This document shows, in pieces, positions 16,122-23,768 of a stretch of DNA of 64,000 nt. Position 1 is the first letter of the stretch, and each line of letters starts with the position of its first letter. The stretch is taken from positions 248,001-312,000 of the forward strand of contig CAKSJG010000002.1 in assembly GCA_934463165.1 (NCBI GenBank). Direction: 5' to 3'. The notes beneath the pieces are model-generated. The model did not search any database. It was not told where the DNA came from and saw only the letters and a list, made by a program, of their open reading frames with translations. The position numbers and the translations under genes are program-made. The stretch is from an uncultured Clostridia bacterium (GTDB lineage Bacteria; Bacillota; Clostridia; UMGS1810).

Positions 16122-17033
16122 TTACGGAAACATATTATAGCCCTTGGACCATGTATCCGCACCGATGCATTCGTATGCCGTCTTTCTCAGTTCGGGGTAC
16201 ATATGCATCCGATCCGCTGTGATATTTTTCATATGCTGAACATACACAAGGGATATTTTCTTTTTCAAATCGATAATCACAAGACTGCCGTTATAACCCA
16301 CGCATACATATGCGTCTTCTTTTTCGGTTTCGCTGAAAATTATGCTGCCGATAAGCTCTTTGACACTGTGGGTTGTAAGAAGCTCGTATTTATTTTTTGA
16401 TTTCCCGAAATTACATATTGTTTCGCAAAAGAGAGCAAAATCATCGACAGATGTGATAAGACATCCGTCATTTTTCGCAAAAATTTCTTCAACGTTTGTT
16501 TTTATTTCAACCGGAGTTCCGGAAAGCTTCTCAAAAGAATACTGTTTTGCTATTCTGCCGATATTTTTATTTGTCAGCTTGTATGATGTTGATTTCATTT
16601 TAAGCGGTGAAAAAATATTTTTCTCGGCATAATCCGCAAGTGACTGACCCGTCACCTTTCTGATCAGCTTATCTGTATTTGAATAATTATAAAGCTCTAT
16701 TTCAAGCTTCGGTGTATGACTGTAGCGAGATATAAACTCTGATATGCTGCAATCAGCTTCAAAACCGTCAACATAATCCGAAAACTTATCGTTTAAATGT
16801 ATTTTATAACTTTCTGCAAGCTGCATAACCGCAACACAGTTTACAAGCTTTGCGGCGGAATGAAGAAAATACAGATCACGTCTGCCGATTCTACGTCTTT
16901 TTTCATAGTCCGTGTAACCGGATTTGTATCTGAAAACATTGATCCCGTCATAATATATCGAGCAGTCGCAGCTCGGTATGTCATAGGTTTTTATCAGATC
17001 GTCCATATATTTTGTAAGACTTCTGAAATCCAC
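16122..17033 (-). CDS. Beta-lactamase-related serine hydrolase (class C / PBP4-like fold)
   Basis: The protein has the SxxK motif (HSAAK, Ser about residue 59) and a YxN motif (YNYSNTD), the two active-site signatures of the serine beta-lactamase-like family. No signal peptide is visible, so it is probably a cytoplasmic esterase or peptidase and not a resistance enzyme. I choose the GTG at 17033, 303 residues, because AAAGGGG lies before it. The upstream in-frame ATGs lie at the predicted transcription start (17066) or inside the promoter (17102), so they cannot serve as starts. Natural substrate unknown. Confidence 0.75.
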   Translation of the reverse strand: MDFRSLTKYMDDLIKTYDIPSCDCSIYYDGINVFRYKSGYTDYEKRRRIGRRDLYFLHSAAKLVNCVAVMQLAESYKIHLNDKFSDYVDGFEADCSISEFISRYSHTPKLEIELYNYSNTDKLIRKVTGQSLADYAEKNIFSPLKMKSTSYKLTNKNIGRIAKQYSFEKLSGTPVEIKTNVEEIFAKNDGCLITSVDDFALFCETICNFGKSKNKYELLTTHSVKELIGSIIFSETEKEDAYVCVGYNGSLVIIDLKKKISLVYVQHMKNITADRMHMYPELRKTAYECIGADTWSKGYNMFP

Positions 17034-17073
17034 ATAAACATCCCCTTTTTCCGTAATTTCACTCATATTGTAT

Positions 17074-17102
17074 ATAATATCACAGAAAAGCATCAAATTC
17101 AA
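17074..17102 (-). promoter_or_regulatory. Promoter of the serine hydrolase gene
   Basis: Minus strand TTGAAT (17102-17097), 17 bases, TATTAT (17079-17074). It lies in the 3' end region of the Rrf2 gene spacer and rules out long versions of the downstream gene. Confidence 0.7.
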
Positions 17103-17107
17103 GTATT

Positions 17108-17545
17108 TTAAATGACATAATCGTTGGAATAGCTTTCCTTTTCGTGATCCAAAATATCCTGAAGGGTTATGTTGTCAAGATAATCTGTTATGCAATCATA
17201 TAATCCCTGCCAAACGTAAAGGGTCGGACATTCACCGCTTCTCTCACACTCGTTGGGAGAATTTTCAAGGCAGGAAATCGGCGCAAGGCTGCCTTCGGTA
17301 AGCCTTAAAATCATACCTACGGTATATTTATCGGGTGATTTTGCAAGCCTGTAACCTCCCTGAAAACCGCGGTTTGTCTGCAAAACACTCGATTTATTCA
17401 GCACGGGTACAATCTGTTCAAGATATTTTTTCGATATTCCCTGACGCTCTGCAATATCCTTAAGAGCCGTATAACCCCCGTCCTTTTGCTTGGCAAGATC
17501 AAGAAGCATGCGTATGGCATATCTGCCTTTTGTTGAAATTTTCAT
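17108..17545 (-). CDS. Rrf2-family transcriptional regulator with three Cys (IscR-like)
   Basis: The 145-residue protein has the Rrf2 winged helix (MKISTKGRYAIRMLLDLA, GISKKYLEQIVPVLNKSSVLQTNRG) and the cluster-binding loop with Cys spaced 7 and 5 apart (SCLENSPNECERSGECPTL). This suggests an iron-sulfur cofactor. In Clostridia such genes usually precede iscS/nifS-iscU, but here the next gene is a serine hydrolase with its own promoter. The targets may therefore lie elsewhere. Its promoter is TTGAAA-17-TATTAT upstream. Confidence 0.9.
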   Translation of the reverse strand: MKISTKGRYAIRMLLDLAKQKDGGYTALKDIAERQGISKKYLEQIVPVLNKSSVLQTNRGFQGGYRLAKSPDKYTVGMILRLTEGSLAPISCLENSPNECERSGECPTLYVWQGLYDCITDYLDNITLQDILDHEKESYSNDYVI

Positions 17546-17578
17546 ATTTTATACACCTACCAATTCGTTAATAGCACT

Positions 17579-17607
17579 ATAATACCATAGATTTAGTAGG
17601 TTTTCAA
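17579..17607 (-). promoter_or_regulatory. Promoter of the Rrf2 regulator
   Basis: Minus strand TTGAAA (17607-17602), 17 bases, TATTAT (17584-17579). The leader to the ATG is about 27 bases. Confidence 0.7.
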
Positions 17608-17798
17608 GCTTTTTTTGAATTTTACGCGTTTTTTGTTGCCTTTCGCCTGTGTGCCGACAGCAGAAATCCGCCGTTTACAAGAAAAGTCATTATAACACGT
17701 TAATGCCATGCAAGATTGAAAACACCGCAAAATACGGCGGCGCTTCCGAAACATTAAAAAAGTACCGCCGCAATTATTCAGAATATAATTTTTATATA

Positions 17799-20084
17799 CT
17801 AAAATCCCTCGAATTCATCAAATCCGCATTCTTTTATTTCTTTCATATATATGCGATAATCGATGTCTTTAAGATTTGTGCAATAATGATTCATGTGCCG
17901 AGTGCCGTCCGTAATCCATTTAATAAGATAAAAACTCTTTTCATCTCCTTTTATTTCGAGAGTTCCGACAATTGCCGAAGAATCAGCCTTAAGATGAACA
18001 CTTCCGTGCATTACTTCTCTGTTTTTCGTAATGTTTGTAACGGTAAATTCCGCATCGGCATCATGCGTAAAGTCATTTACACCGTACAATGTGATATGAT
18101 TTTCTTTAGGCTCATCGAACATAAAGCATATCGGATTCTGTGAACGTTTAATATATTTATACGCAAGCTTTTTTGTATAATACCAGTCTACCACAGCATC
18201 CGAAACCTGCGGCCATCCGTCAATCAGGTTCCACCAAATTATGCCTGTTCTTCTCCATTTTCTGAGTCTGAATCTTTCTATAAAATACTTTTTTGCCTCC
18301 GCCTGAGAAATTTGACTCTGACGTACAAAATCGTCAAAATTCTCCTCGGCATGACCGAACAGCTTCACAACCTGATCGTATGCAAGCTTTATTCTGTATG
18401 CATACGGTGAATTAACATCAAGCTCCATACCTGCGGCATGTACAAGATATTCATCCGTCGGAACAAAATTGTCATTAAATATACGCTCCGGATTTTCCAA
18501 AAATTTTTTAAGAGATTTAGGCGACGGAAAGCCGTGATAACCCGTTTCGCTTGCAAAGCAGCATTTGCTGTTTGTGTAGAAATCACCTTTAAAATAATCT
18601 CTCGGTCCCCACAGATGGGCCTCGGCGGTTGCAAAATTATTTTTATATGCCCTCTCGCTTATATACGGTGAGCTCGGAAGATACGGTCTTGTGAGATCAT
18701 GACACAGCAAAGCTTTTTTTATTACGGATCTTGTTATCTCGTTTTTGTTGGGGTCACATGCAAAAGCGCCCGTTCTCTCGCAATATACCATGTCATTTTC
18801 ATTATCTCCCGCCCACAAAACAAGCGCCGCATGGTTTCTGAGCCTTTTTATCTGATATACCGCCTCTTCCGTTATTTTGTTCACGAATATCTCATCCTGC
18901 GGCGGCACAACGCATGCCATTGCAAAATCCTGCCAGACCATAATTCCGTGTTTATCGCAAAAATCAAAAAATTCGTCCGATTCATATACATTTCCGCCCC
19001 AGCAGCGCACCATGTTGCAGCCGACATCGTCAAGGAGCTCAAGAGCTTTGTCGAGCCTGTCTTTGTCTCTTGAATGAAATGCATCAAGCGGAACCCAATT
19101 TGTGCCCAGAACAAATATTTTCTTGCCGTTGATTTTAAAACAGAATTCTCCGTTTCCGTCATTATCGATGATATCAGTTCTGTCAAGTTCCGCCGTGCGT
19201 ATACCCACATTTAATCTGCGGCTGTCGCAGACATTGCCGTTATAAAGCAACTGAACCTCGACGTCATATAAATTCTGTTCGCCCGAATTTTTGGGCCACC
19301 AAAGAATGCAATCAGAAATTGAAAAATCAAATTTATAACTGTTGTGCCACATTTTTTCTTCGGTGCAAAATACACTTTCTCCGCACCTTCCGATTATTTT
19401 TGCGGAATAATCGCAAATATAATCACCGCATGCGTCAAAATTGATATAACATTGCATATCTGCAATATTTTTATCATAGTTAATGCTGTTTGTATAAATA
19501 AAAATTTCATTAATTTTATCCTGTTTTTTCTTTCTTATTTCAACATCTTTCCATATTCCGGCAGATACTATTCTCGGCATGATATCCCAGCCGAACATAT
19601 GGGCCGCTTTTCTTGAATAAAGAGACGGATAGTTGTATTTTGATGCCAAACAGCCTGCAGAAACATTATATTTTCTTGATTCTATACATGCAGGCTTTAT
19701 ATGCACGACAATTTCATTTATACCGATTTTAAAATCGGCAAAAACATCATAACCGATAAACATATTGTCCGTTGATTTTACCTTTTCACCGTTTACATAT
19801 ATATCCGAATATGTATCGATACCTTCAAAATGCAGATAAATATTATCATCATCCGCCATAAAGGTTGTATAATACCAGATATCCGTATTTTCATATTTTT
19901 GTGCTTCAAGAGTATTTACGGAATAATAAAGCGGTTTTATAATGCCGGCATTCATAAGGTCTAACTCAAAATTGCCCGGAACCGTTGCATCAATTGTTTT
20001 TAATTTTGTGTTTTCTATGTCATTTATACATTTTATATCTGTACATTCGCTGTGTGCGGCATATGCCATTTTCCATTCAAACAT
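17799..20084 (-). CDS. Glycoside hydrolase family 2, beta-mannosidase-like
   Basis: The 761-residue enzyme has the GH2 order: N-terminal jelly-roll (residues 1-180, VPGNFELDLMNAGII and HFEGIDTYSDIYVNG), immunoglobulin-like domain, then the TIM barrel from about residue 300 (NMVRCWGGNVYESDEFFDFCDKHGIMVWQDF). The acid/base Glu is in LWAGDNEN and the nucleophile Glu in CFASETGYHGFPS. WGG/GDNEN and the overall pattern are closest to beta-mannosidases. No signal peptide is present, so it acts on imported oligosaccharides. It is monocistronic behind a promoter with an operator-like palindrome. Confidence 0.9.
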   Translation of the reverse strand: MFEWKMAYAAHSECTDIKCINDIENTKLKTIDATVPGNFELDLMNAGIIKPLYYSVNTLEAQKYENTDIWYYTTFMADDDNIYLHFEGIDTYSDIYVNGEKVKSTDNMFIGYDVFADFKIGINEIVVHIKPACIESRKYNVSAGCLASKYNYPSLYSRKAAHMFGWDIMPRIVSAGIWKDVEIRKKKQDKINEIFIYTNSINYDKNIADMQCYINFDACGDYICDYSAKIIGRCGESVFCTEEKMWHNSYKFDFSISDCILWWPKNSGEQNLYDVEVQLLYNGNVCDSRRLNVGIRTAELDRTDIIDNDGNGEFCFKINGKKIFVLGTNWVPLDAFHSRDKDRLDKALELLDDVGCNMVRCWGGNVYESDEFFDFCDKHGIMVWQDFAMACVVPPQDEIFVNKITEEAVYQIKRLRNHAALVLWAGDNENDMVYCERTGAFACDPNKNEITRSVIKKALLCHDLTRPYLPSSPYISERAYKNNFATAEAHLWGPRDYFKGDFYTNSKCCFASETGYHGFPSPKSLKKFLENPERIFNDNFVPTDEYLVHAAGMELDVNSPYAYRIKLAYDQVVKLFGHAEENFDDFVRQSQISQAEAKKYFIERFRLRKWRRTGIIWWNLIDGWPQVSDAVVDWYYTKKLAYKYIKRSQNPICFMFDEPKENHITLYGVNDFTHDADAEFTVTNITKNREVMHGSVHLKADSSAIVGTLEIKGDEKSFYLIKWITDGTRHMNHYCTNLKDIDYRIYMKEIKECGFDEFEGF

Positions 20085-20132
20085 AAATTTGTCTAACTCC
20101 TTTTTTACCGGAATAACATATAATGATTTCTA

Positions 20133-20161
20133 ATTATACATGAAATGTCAAGACATTTCAA
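20133..20161 (-). promoter_or_regulatory. GH2 gene promoter with an 18-base palindrome between -35 and -10
   Basis: Minus strand TTGAAA (20161-20156), 17 bases, TATAAT (20138-20133). A perfect dyad GAAATGTC-AA-GACATTTC (20142-20159) fills the spacer and touches the -35. This is the expected position for a repressor site. No regulator gene is adjacent. Confidence 0.75.
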
Positions 20162-20318
20162 TTGTATAATTAATGATATTATTAATATAATCAACGATAT
20201 TTTTACCTTAAGGTCACCATTTTGCCTTTTTAATTATATTTTTATTTTTTTTGCATAAAATGATGGTAAAGTTTTTTAAATTGTGATATAATTAAAATAT
20301 ATATGAGGAGGTTTTAAC

Positions 20319-20939
20319 ATGAAGGTTCTTATGATTAACGGAAGTCCGCATGAGTTCGGGTGTACATACACCGCTCTCAGCGAGGTTGCCTCATCACTTA
20401 AGGCAAACAATATTGAAAGTGACATTGTGTATCTCGGTATAAAACCCGTTGCAGGGTGCACGGCATGCGGAAGCTGTTCAAAAACGGGAAAATGCATTTT
20501 TGACGATAAAATTAACGAAGTCACGGAAAACATAGATGATTACGGCGCCGTTGTTTTGGGTTCACCTGTCTATTATGCGGGCGCGTCGGGTCAGGTCTGT
20601 TCGTTTGCCGACAGATTTTTTTATGTTAATGCATCAAAAATGGCAGGCAAAATCGGCGCCGCCGTGGTATCATGCAGAAGATGCGGCGCAAGCTCCGCGC
20701 TTGACAGGCTGAACAAATATTTCACCATATGCAATATGACCGTGGCAAGCTCCATGTATTGGAACGAGGTTCACGGGAGCACGGCCGAAGATGTAAAAAA
20801 GGATCTTGAAGGCATGCAGACCATGCGTACACTCGGTCAAAACATCGCTCACCTTATGAAATCTGCGGAAGCCGCATTGCAAAACGGACTGAAAAATCCG
20901 GAATACGAAAAGAAAATAAAAACAAATTTTATAAGATAA
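20319..20939 (+). CDS. Flavodoxin-like NAD(P)H-dependent FMN reductase family protein
   Basis: The 206-residue protein begins with the FMN-binding fold MKVLMINGSPHEFGCTYTAL and continues with GCTACGSCSKTGKC, a CxxCxxxxxC pattern as in iron-sulfur flavoproteins or redox-active variants, and GSPVYYAGASGQ for flavin binding. It is probably a cytoplasmic oxidoreductase with an unknown partner. GAGGAGG precedes the ATG. A terminator hairpin follows, and ldhA begins immediately after it. Confidence 0.85.
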   Translation: MKVLMINGSPHEFGCTYTALSEVASSLKANNIESDIVYLGIKPVAGCTACGSCSKTGKCIFDDKINEVTENIDDYGAVVLGSPVYYAGASGQVCSFADRFFYVNASKMAGKIGAAVVSCRRCGASSALDRLNKYFTICNMTVASSMYWNEVHGSTAEDVKKDLEGMQTMRTLGQNIAHLMKSAEAALQNGLKNPEYEKKIKTNFIR

Positions 20940-20964
20940 TCCAAAAAACAAATTAACGGTGCAT

Positions 20965-21004
20965 AAAAATCATCCCGAATCAAATAATAATCGGGGTGAT
21001 TTTT
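20965..21004 (+). terminator. Terminator hairpin whose 3' arm contains the ldhA ribosome binding site
   Basis: 20965-20978 pairs with 20991-21004 as a 14-bp stem (ATCATCCCGA with TCGGGGTGAT, one G-U) with a 12-base loop, ending in seven Ts. The ldhA ATG follows directly at 21007, so the GGGGTGA used as its ribosome binding site lies in the stem. Confidence 0.75.
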
Positions 21005-21006
21005 TT

Positions 21007-22002
21007 ATGATCAAAATTGCAATGTATGATACAAAACCTTATGACAAAGAATCTTTTAAAAAATACAGCGAAAAATATAATATCTGCATAAAGTACATTG
21101 ACAGCAATTTAAATGCCGATACGGCAGCACTTTCGCAGGGATGCACGGCTGTGTGTGCTTTTGTAAACGACGATATAAATAAAGAAGTTATAGACAGGCT
21201 GTGCAGCCTGGATATCGGGCTTATTGCGCTGAGATGCGCAGGATACAACAATGTTGATCTTAAATACGCAAAAGGAAAAATAAAGGTCGCAAGAGTTCCG
21301 CAGTATTCGCCTTATGCCGTGGCAGAGCATGCAATGGGCATGATAATGTGTCTGAACAGAAAATACCACAAGGCTTATATCAGGACGAGAGACTTTAATT
21401 TCAGCCTAAACGGAATGACGGGATTTGACATGCACGGAAAAACGGTCGGGATAGTCGGCACGGGAAAAATCGGAAGAACCTTTGCCAATATATGCAAAGG
21501 CTTCGGCATGAATGTTATTGCCTTTGATCCGTATCCGTCGGATGAAACAATTGAATATACGGATTTTAAAACGCTGTGCAAAAAATCGGATATAATTTCA
21601 CTTCACTGCCCTCTGACAAGCGAGACCAAACATATCATAAACTCCGATTCGATTGCCGGAATGAAAGACGGTGTATACATCGTAAATACATCAAGAGGCG
21701 GACTCATTGCAAGCGGTACACTTATTGACGGACTAAAGCGAGGAAAAGTCGGAGCGGCTGCACTTGATGTATACGAAGAAGAAAGCGAAATGTTTTTTGA
21801 AGATTTATCGGATATGACAAACAGAGACGAAAGGCTTGCAATACTTTTATCGATGCCGAATGTTTTGGTTACATCACATCAGGCTTTTTTGACAAATGAA
21901 GCTCTCGATGCAATTGCCAAGATCACACTTGAAAACATTTTATGCTGTGCTGAAGGCAAAAAAAGCGAAAACGAAATATGTTTTGAATGTATGGCAATTT
22001 AA
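21007..22002 (+). CDS. ldhA: D-lactate dehydrogenase
   Basis: NAD-dependent 2-hydroxyacid dehydrogenase of 331 residues, reducing pyruvate to D-lactate in fermentation. It matches the E. coli LdhA pattern closely: ALRCAGYNNVDL, PYAVAEHAMGMIM, the Rossmann motif GIVGTGKIGRTFA, ISLHCPLTSETKHIIN, NTSRGGLI, and the active-site His in VTSHQAFLTNEAL. The start is placed at the ATG at 21007, nine bases after GGGGTGA. A longer in-frame version from 20959 would encode the terminator hairpin and is not credible. Confidence 0.95.
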   Translation: MIKIAMYDTKPYDKESFKKYSEKYNICIKYIDSNLNADTAALSQGCTAVCAFVNDDINKEVIDRLCSLDIGLIALRCAGYNNVDLKYAKGKIKVARVPQYSPYAVAEHAMGMIMCLNRKYHKAYIRTRDFNFSLNGMTGFDMHGKTVGIVGTGKIGRTFANICKGFGMNVIAFDPYPSDETIEYTDFKTLCKKSDIISLHCPLTSETKHIINSDSIAGMKDGVYIVNTSRGGLIASGTLIDGLKRGKVGAAALDVYEEESEMFFEDLSDMTNRDERLAILLSMPNVLVTSHQAFLTNEALDAIAKITLENILCCAEGKKSENEICFECMAI

Positions 22003-22012
22003 AGATAATTTC

Positions 22013-22047
22013 AAAAAATACCGAACATTATGAATAATCGGTTTTTA
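22013..22047 (+). terminator. Probable terminator of ldhA
   Basis: ACCGA/TCGGT stem with A-rich and T-rich flanks (AAAAATACCGA, then TCGGTTTTT). It is short but correctly placed just after the ldhA stop. Confidence 0.5.
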
Positions 22048-22134
22048 AAAGGCAATAATAAAATATGAACAGAGTGCTTCGGAAAATACCGAAATTACTC
22101 CGGCCGCACTTATTGCTTTGCCGTATTCACCGTT

Positions 22135-22181
22135 TTCTGCCTGCGGAAAATTATGAATATGTTCATCATCCGCAGGCAGAA
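22135..22181 (+). promoter_or_regulatory. Strong hairpin in the leader of the DUF1540 gene
   Basis: A perfect 13-bp stem (22135-22147 with 22169-22181) closes a 21-base loop that can pair again (ATGAA/TTCAT). It ends 18 bases before the DUF1540 ATG and next to AGGTTAGGG, the likely ribosome binding site. There is no T tract, so a role in translation or message stability is more likely than termination. Confidence 0.55.
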
Positions 22182-22198
22182 AGGTTAGGGTAATTATT

Positions 22199-22372
22199 AT
22201 GTCTAATGCAAACAGATCAATCGGATGCACTGTTAAACAGTGTCAGCACCACTGCGGAAGCGAAAACTTCTGCTCACTTGATAAGATCAATGTCGGAACA
22301 CACGAACAGAACCCCACGGAAGTTCAGTGCACAGACTGTGAATCATTTAAGCTTTGTAACAATTGCAGATAA
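22199..22372 (+). CDS. DUF1540 small Cys-rich protein
   Basis: This 57-residue protein is easily missed because of its size. The sequence has nine Cys residues in the DUF1540 pattern: SIGCTVKQCQHHCGSENFC, then INVGTHEQ, then VQCTDCESFKLC. The pattern suggests metal binding or disulfides. DUF1540 proteins are widespread in Clostridia and some are spore-associated, but the function is not established. A weak AGGTTAGGG site precedes the ATG. A strong bidirectional terminator lies downstream. Confidence 0.85.
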   Translation: MSNANRSIGCTVKQCQHHCGSENFCSLDKINVGTHEQNPTEVQCTDCESFKLCNNCR

Positions 22373-22389
22373 CACGTAATCCGAACCGA

Positions 22390-22447
22390 CGGATAATAAA
22401 TTGCGGCATATCCCCCAAATGTCGAAGGCATAATTTGCCGTTATCCG
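22390..22447. repeat. Inverted repeat between DUF1540 and its terminator
   Basis: CGGATAA (22390-22396) pairs with TTATCCG (22441-22447), with AAATT/AATTT-type pairing possible further in and an unpaired run of five Cs. It may be part of a longer structured 3' region. No function can be assigned. Confidence 0.35.
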
Positions 22448-22457
22448 AATAAAAATG

Positions 22458-22500
22458 AGCCCCCTTTGCATGGGTAAGCCGTGCAGAGGGGGCTTGTTTT
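22458..22500 (+). terminator. Bidirectional terminator between DUF1540 and folC
   Basis: A 16-bp stem (AGCCCCCTTTGCATGG with CCGTGCAGAGGGGGCT, two G-U pairs) with loop GTAAG is followed by TGTTTTT. The opposite strand also runs into Ts, so it can serve the convergent folC gene. Confidence 0.9.
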
Positions 22501-23759
22501 TATTTAAACACATATTTTCTTAGGTATCCCGAAAGATACAGTGAACCGAAAATACACACAACACCGCTTTCGCCTGCAATATCCGCAGCTTTTTTAAGCG
22601 CCTCCTCGGGAGACGGAATAAACAGACAGCATTCCTTTCTTTTCCTTGCATATTCAAAAATTTCGTCTGCCGATGTCTGCCTGTATGACGGAACAGTTGT
22701 TATTATCATGGTATCGCACTTATCCGATATAAGCTCTATGCTTTTTTCATAATCCTTTTCGTTAAGCATTGAAAAAAGAAAAACCCTTTTTTTATCCGGA
22801 TAATACACATCCATACTTTCCATAAGCACCTTTATTGCATGACTGTTATGCGCACCATCCGATACAATATCCGGATTTCCTCTTTTCACCTCAAAACGGC
22901 ACTTCCATTTTGAATTTGAAAGACCGATTAAAATATCGTCTTTGTCTATCCCGAGGCTGTCTTTAAGCAAAAGTGCCGTTTCAACCGCGGTGACCGCATT
23001 GTCAATCTGATAAGTTCCTTTAAGCGAAAGCTTTATGTCTAATCCTTTATATACAAAGCGTGTATAATCAGAGTCATATCTGATATCAGATACTTTTTCT
23101 TCGGGAACCGTGAGAACGGCATTTACCGAGGTGCATTTATTTTTGATAACGTCAAGGCATGACTCACCTATCCCCGCACCGACAACAACCTGTGTGCCGG
23201 GTTTTATGATCCCGGCTTTTTCAAATGCAATTTCATCAAGCGTATTTCCGAGAATCGCTGTGTGGTCAAGTCCGATTGAAGTTATTACTTCTTCAAGAGA
23301 AGTCTTAATTACATTCGTTGCGTCAAACCTGCCACCGAGACCCGTTTCAAGAACAACGACATCACATTTTTTATCGTAATAATATAAAAATGCCGCTGCC
23401 GTTATAAATTCAAACTCTATGGGAGTTATATCTTCACACACCGATCTGACCCTGTTTGTATAATATACAAGATCTTCATCGGATATCATTTCATTGTTTA
23501 TGCATATTCTTTCGCCGAAAAATTCAATATAAGGTGAAACATAGTGCCCCACCTTATATGAATGACTCATTAAAATATTTTTTAACATGTTTGAAACCGA
23601 ACCCTTACCGTTAGTACCGGCTATATGAATAAACTTAAGTTTATCCTGAGGATTACCAAGTCTTTCGGTCATAAGCTTTATGTTTGAAAGACCGCTTTTT
23701 TTTCCGAAACGTGAAAGCGAATGAATATACTCTACAGCTTCATCTGCGTTTTTTATCAT
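22500..23759 (-). CDS. folC: Bifunctional folylpolyglutamate / dihydrofolate synthase
   Basis: Mur-ligase-fold ATP-dependent enzyme of 419 residues that adds glutamate to folates. Motifs are the P-loop IAGTNGKGSVSNML, ETGLGGRFDATNV, SIGLDHTAILG and SDGAHNSHA. It follows valS by nine bases, the same valS-folC order seen in many Firmicutes, and is presumably cotranscribed with it. Confidence 0.94.
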   Translation of the reverse strand: MIKNADEAVEYIHSLSRFGKKSGLSNIKLMTERLGNPQDKLKFIHIAGTNGKGSVSNMLKNILMSHSYKVGHYVSPYIEFFGERICINNEMISDEDLVYYTNRVRSVCEDITPIEFEFITAAAFLYYYDKKCDVVVLETGLGGRFDATNVIKTSLEEVITSIGLDHTAILGNTLDEIAFEKAGIIKPGTQVVVGAGIGESCLDVIKNKCTSVNAVLTVPEEKVSDIRYDSDYTRFVYKGLDIKLSLKGTYQIDNAVTAVETALLLKDSLGIDKDDILIGLSNSKWKCRFEVKRGNPDIVSDGAHNSHAIKVLMESMDVYYPDKKRVFLFSMLNEKDYEKSIELISDKCDTMIITTVPSYRQTSADEIFEYARKRKECCLFIPSPEEALKKAADIAGESGVVCIFGSLYLSGYLRKYVFK

Positions 23760-23768
23760 TACGTCTCC

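Noticed and set aside
16122..17033. Antibiotic-resistance beta-lactamase
   Set aside because: It has SxxK and YxN motifs but no export signal and no resistance context, so it is more likely a cytoplasmic hydrolase.
17556..17600. CCTAC / GTAGG inverted pair around the Rrf2 promoter as an Rrf2 operator
   Set aside because: The arms are 35 bases apart, too far for the known Rrf2-type sites, and only five bases long.
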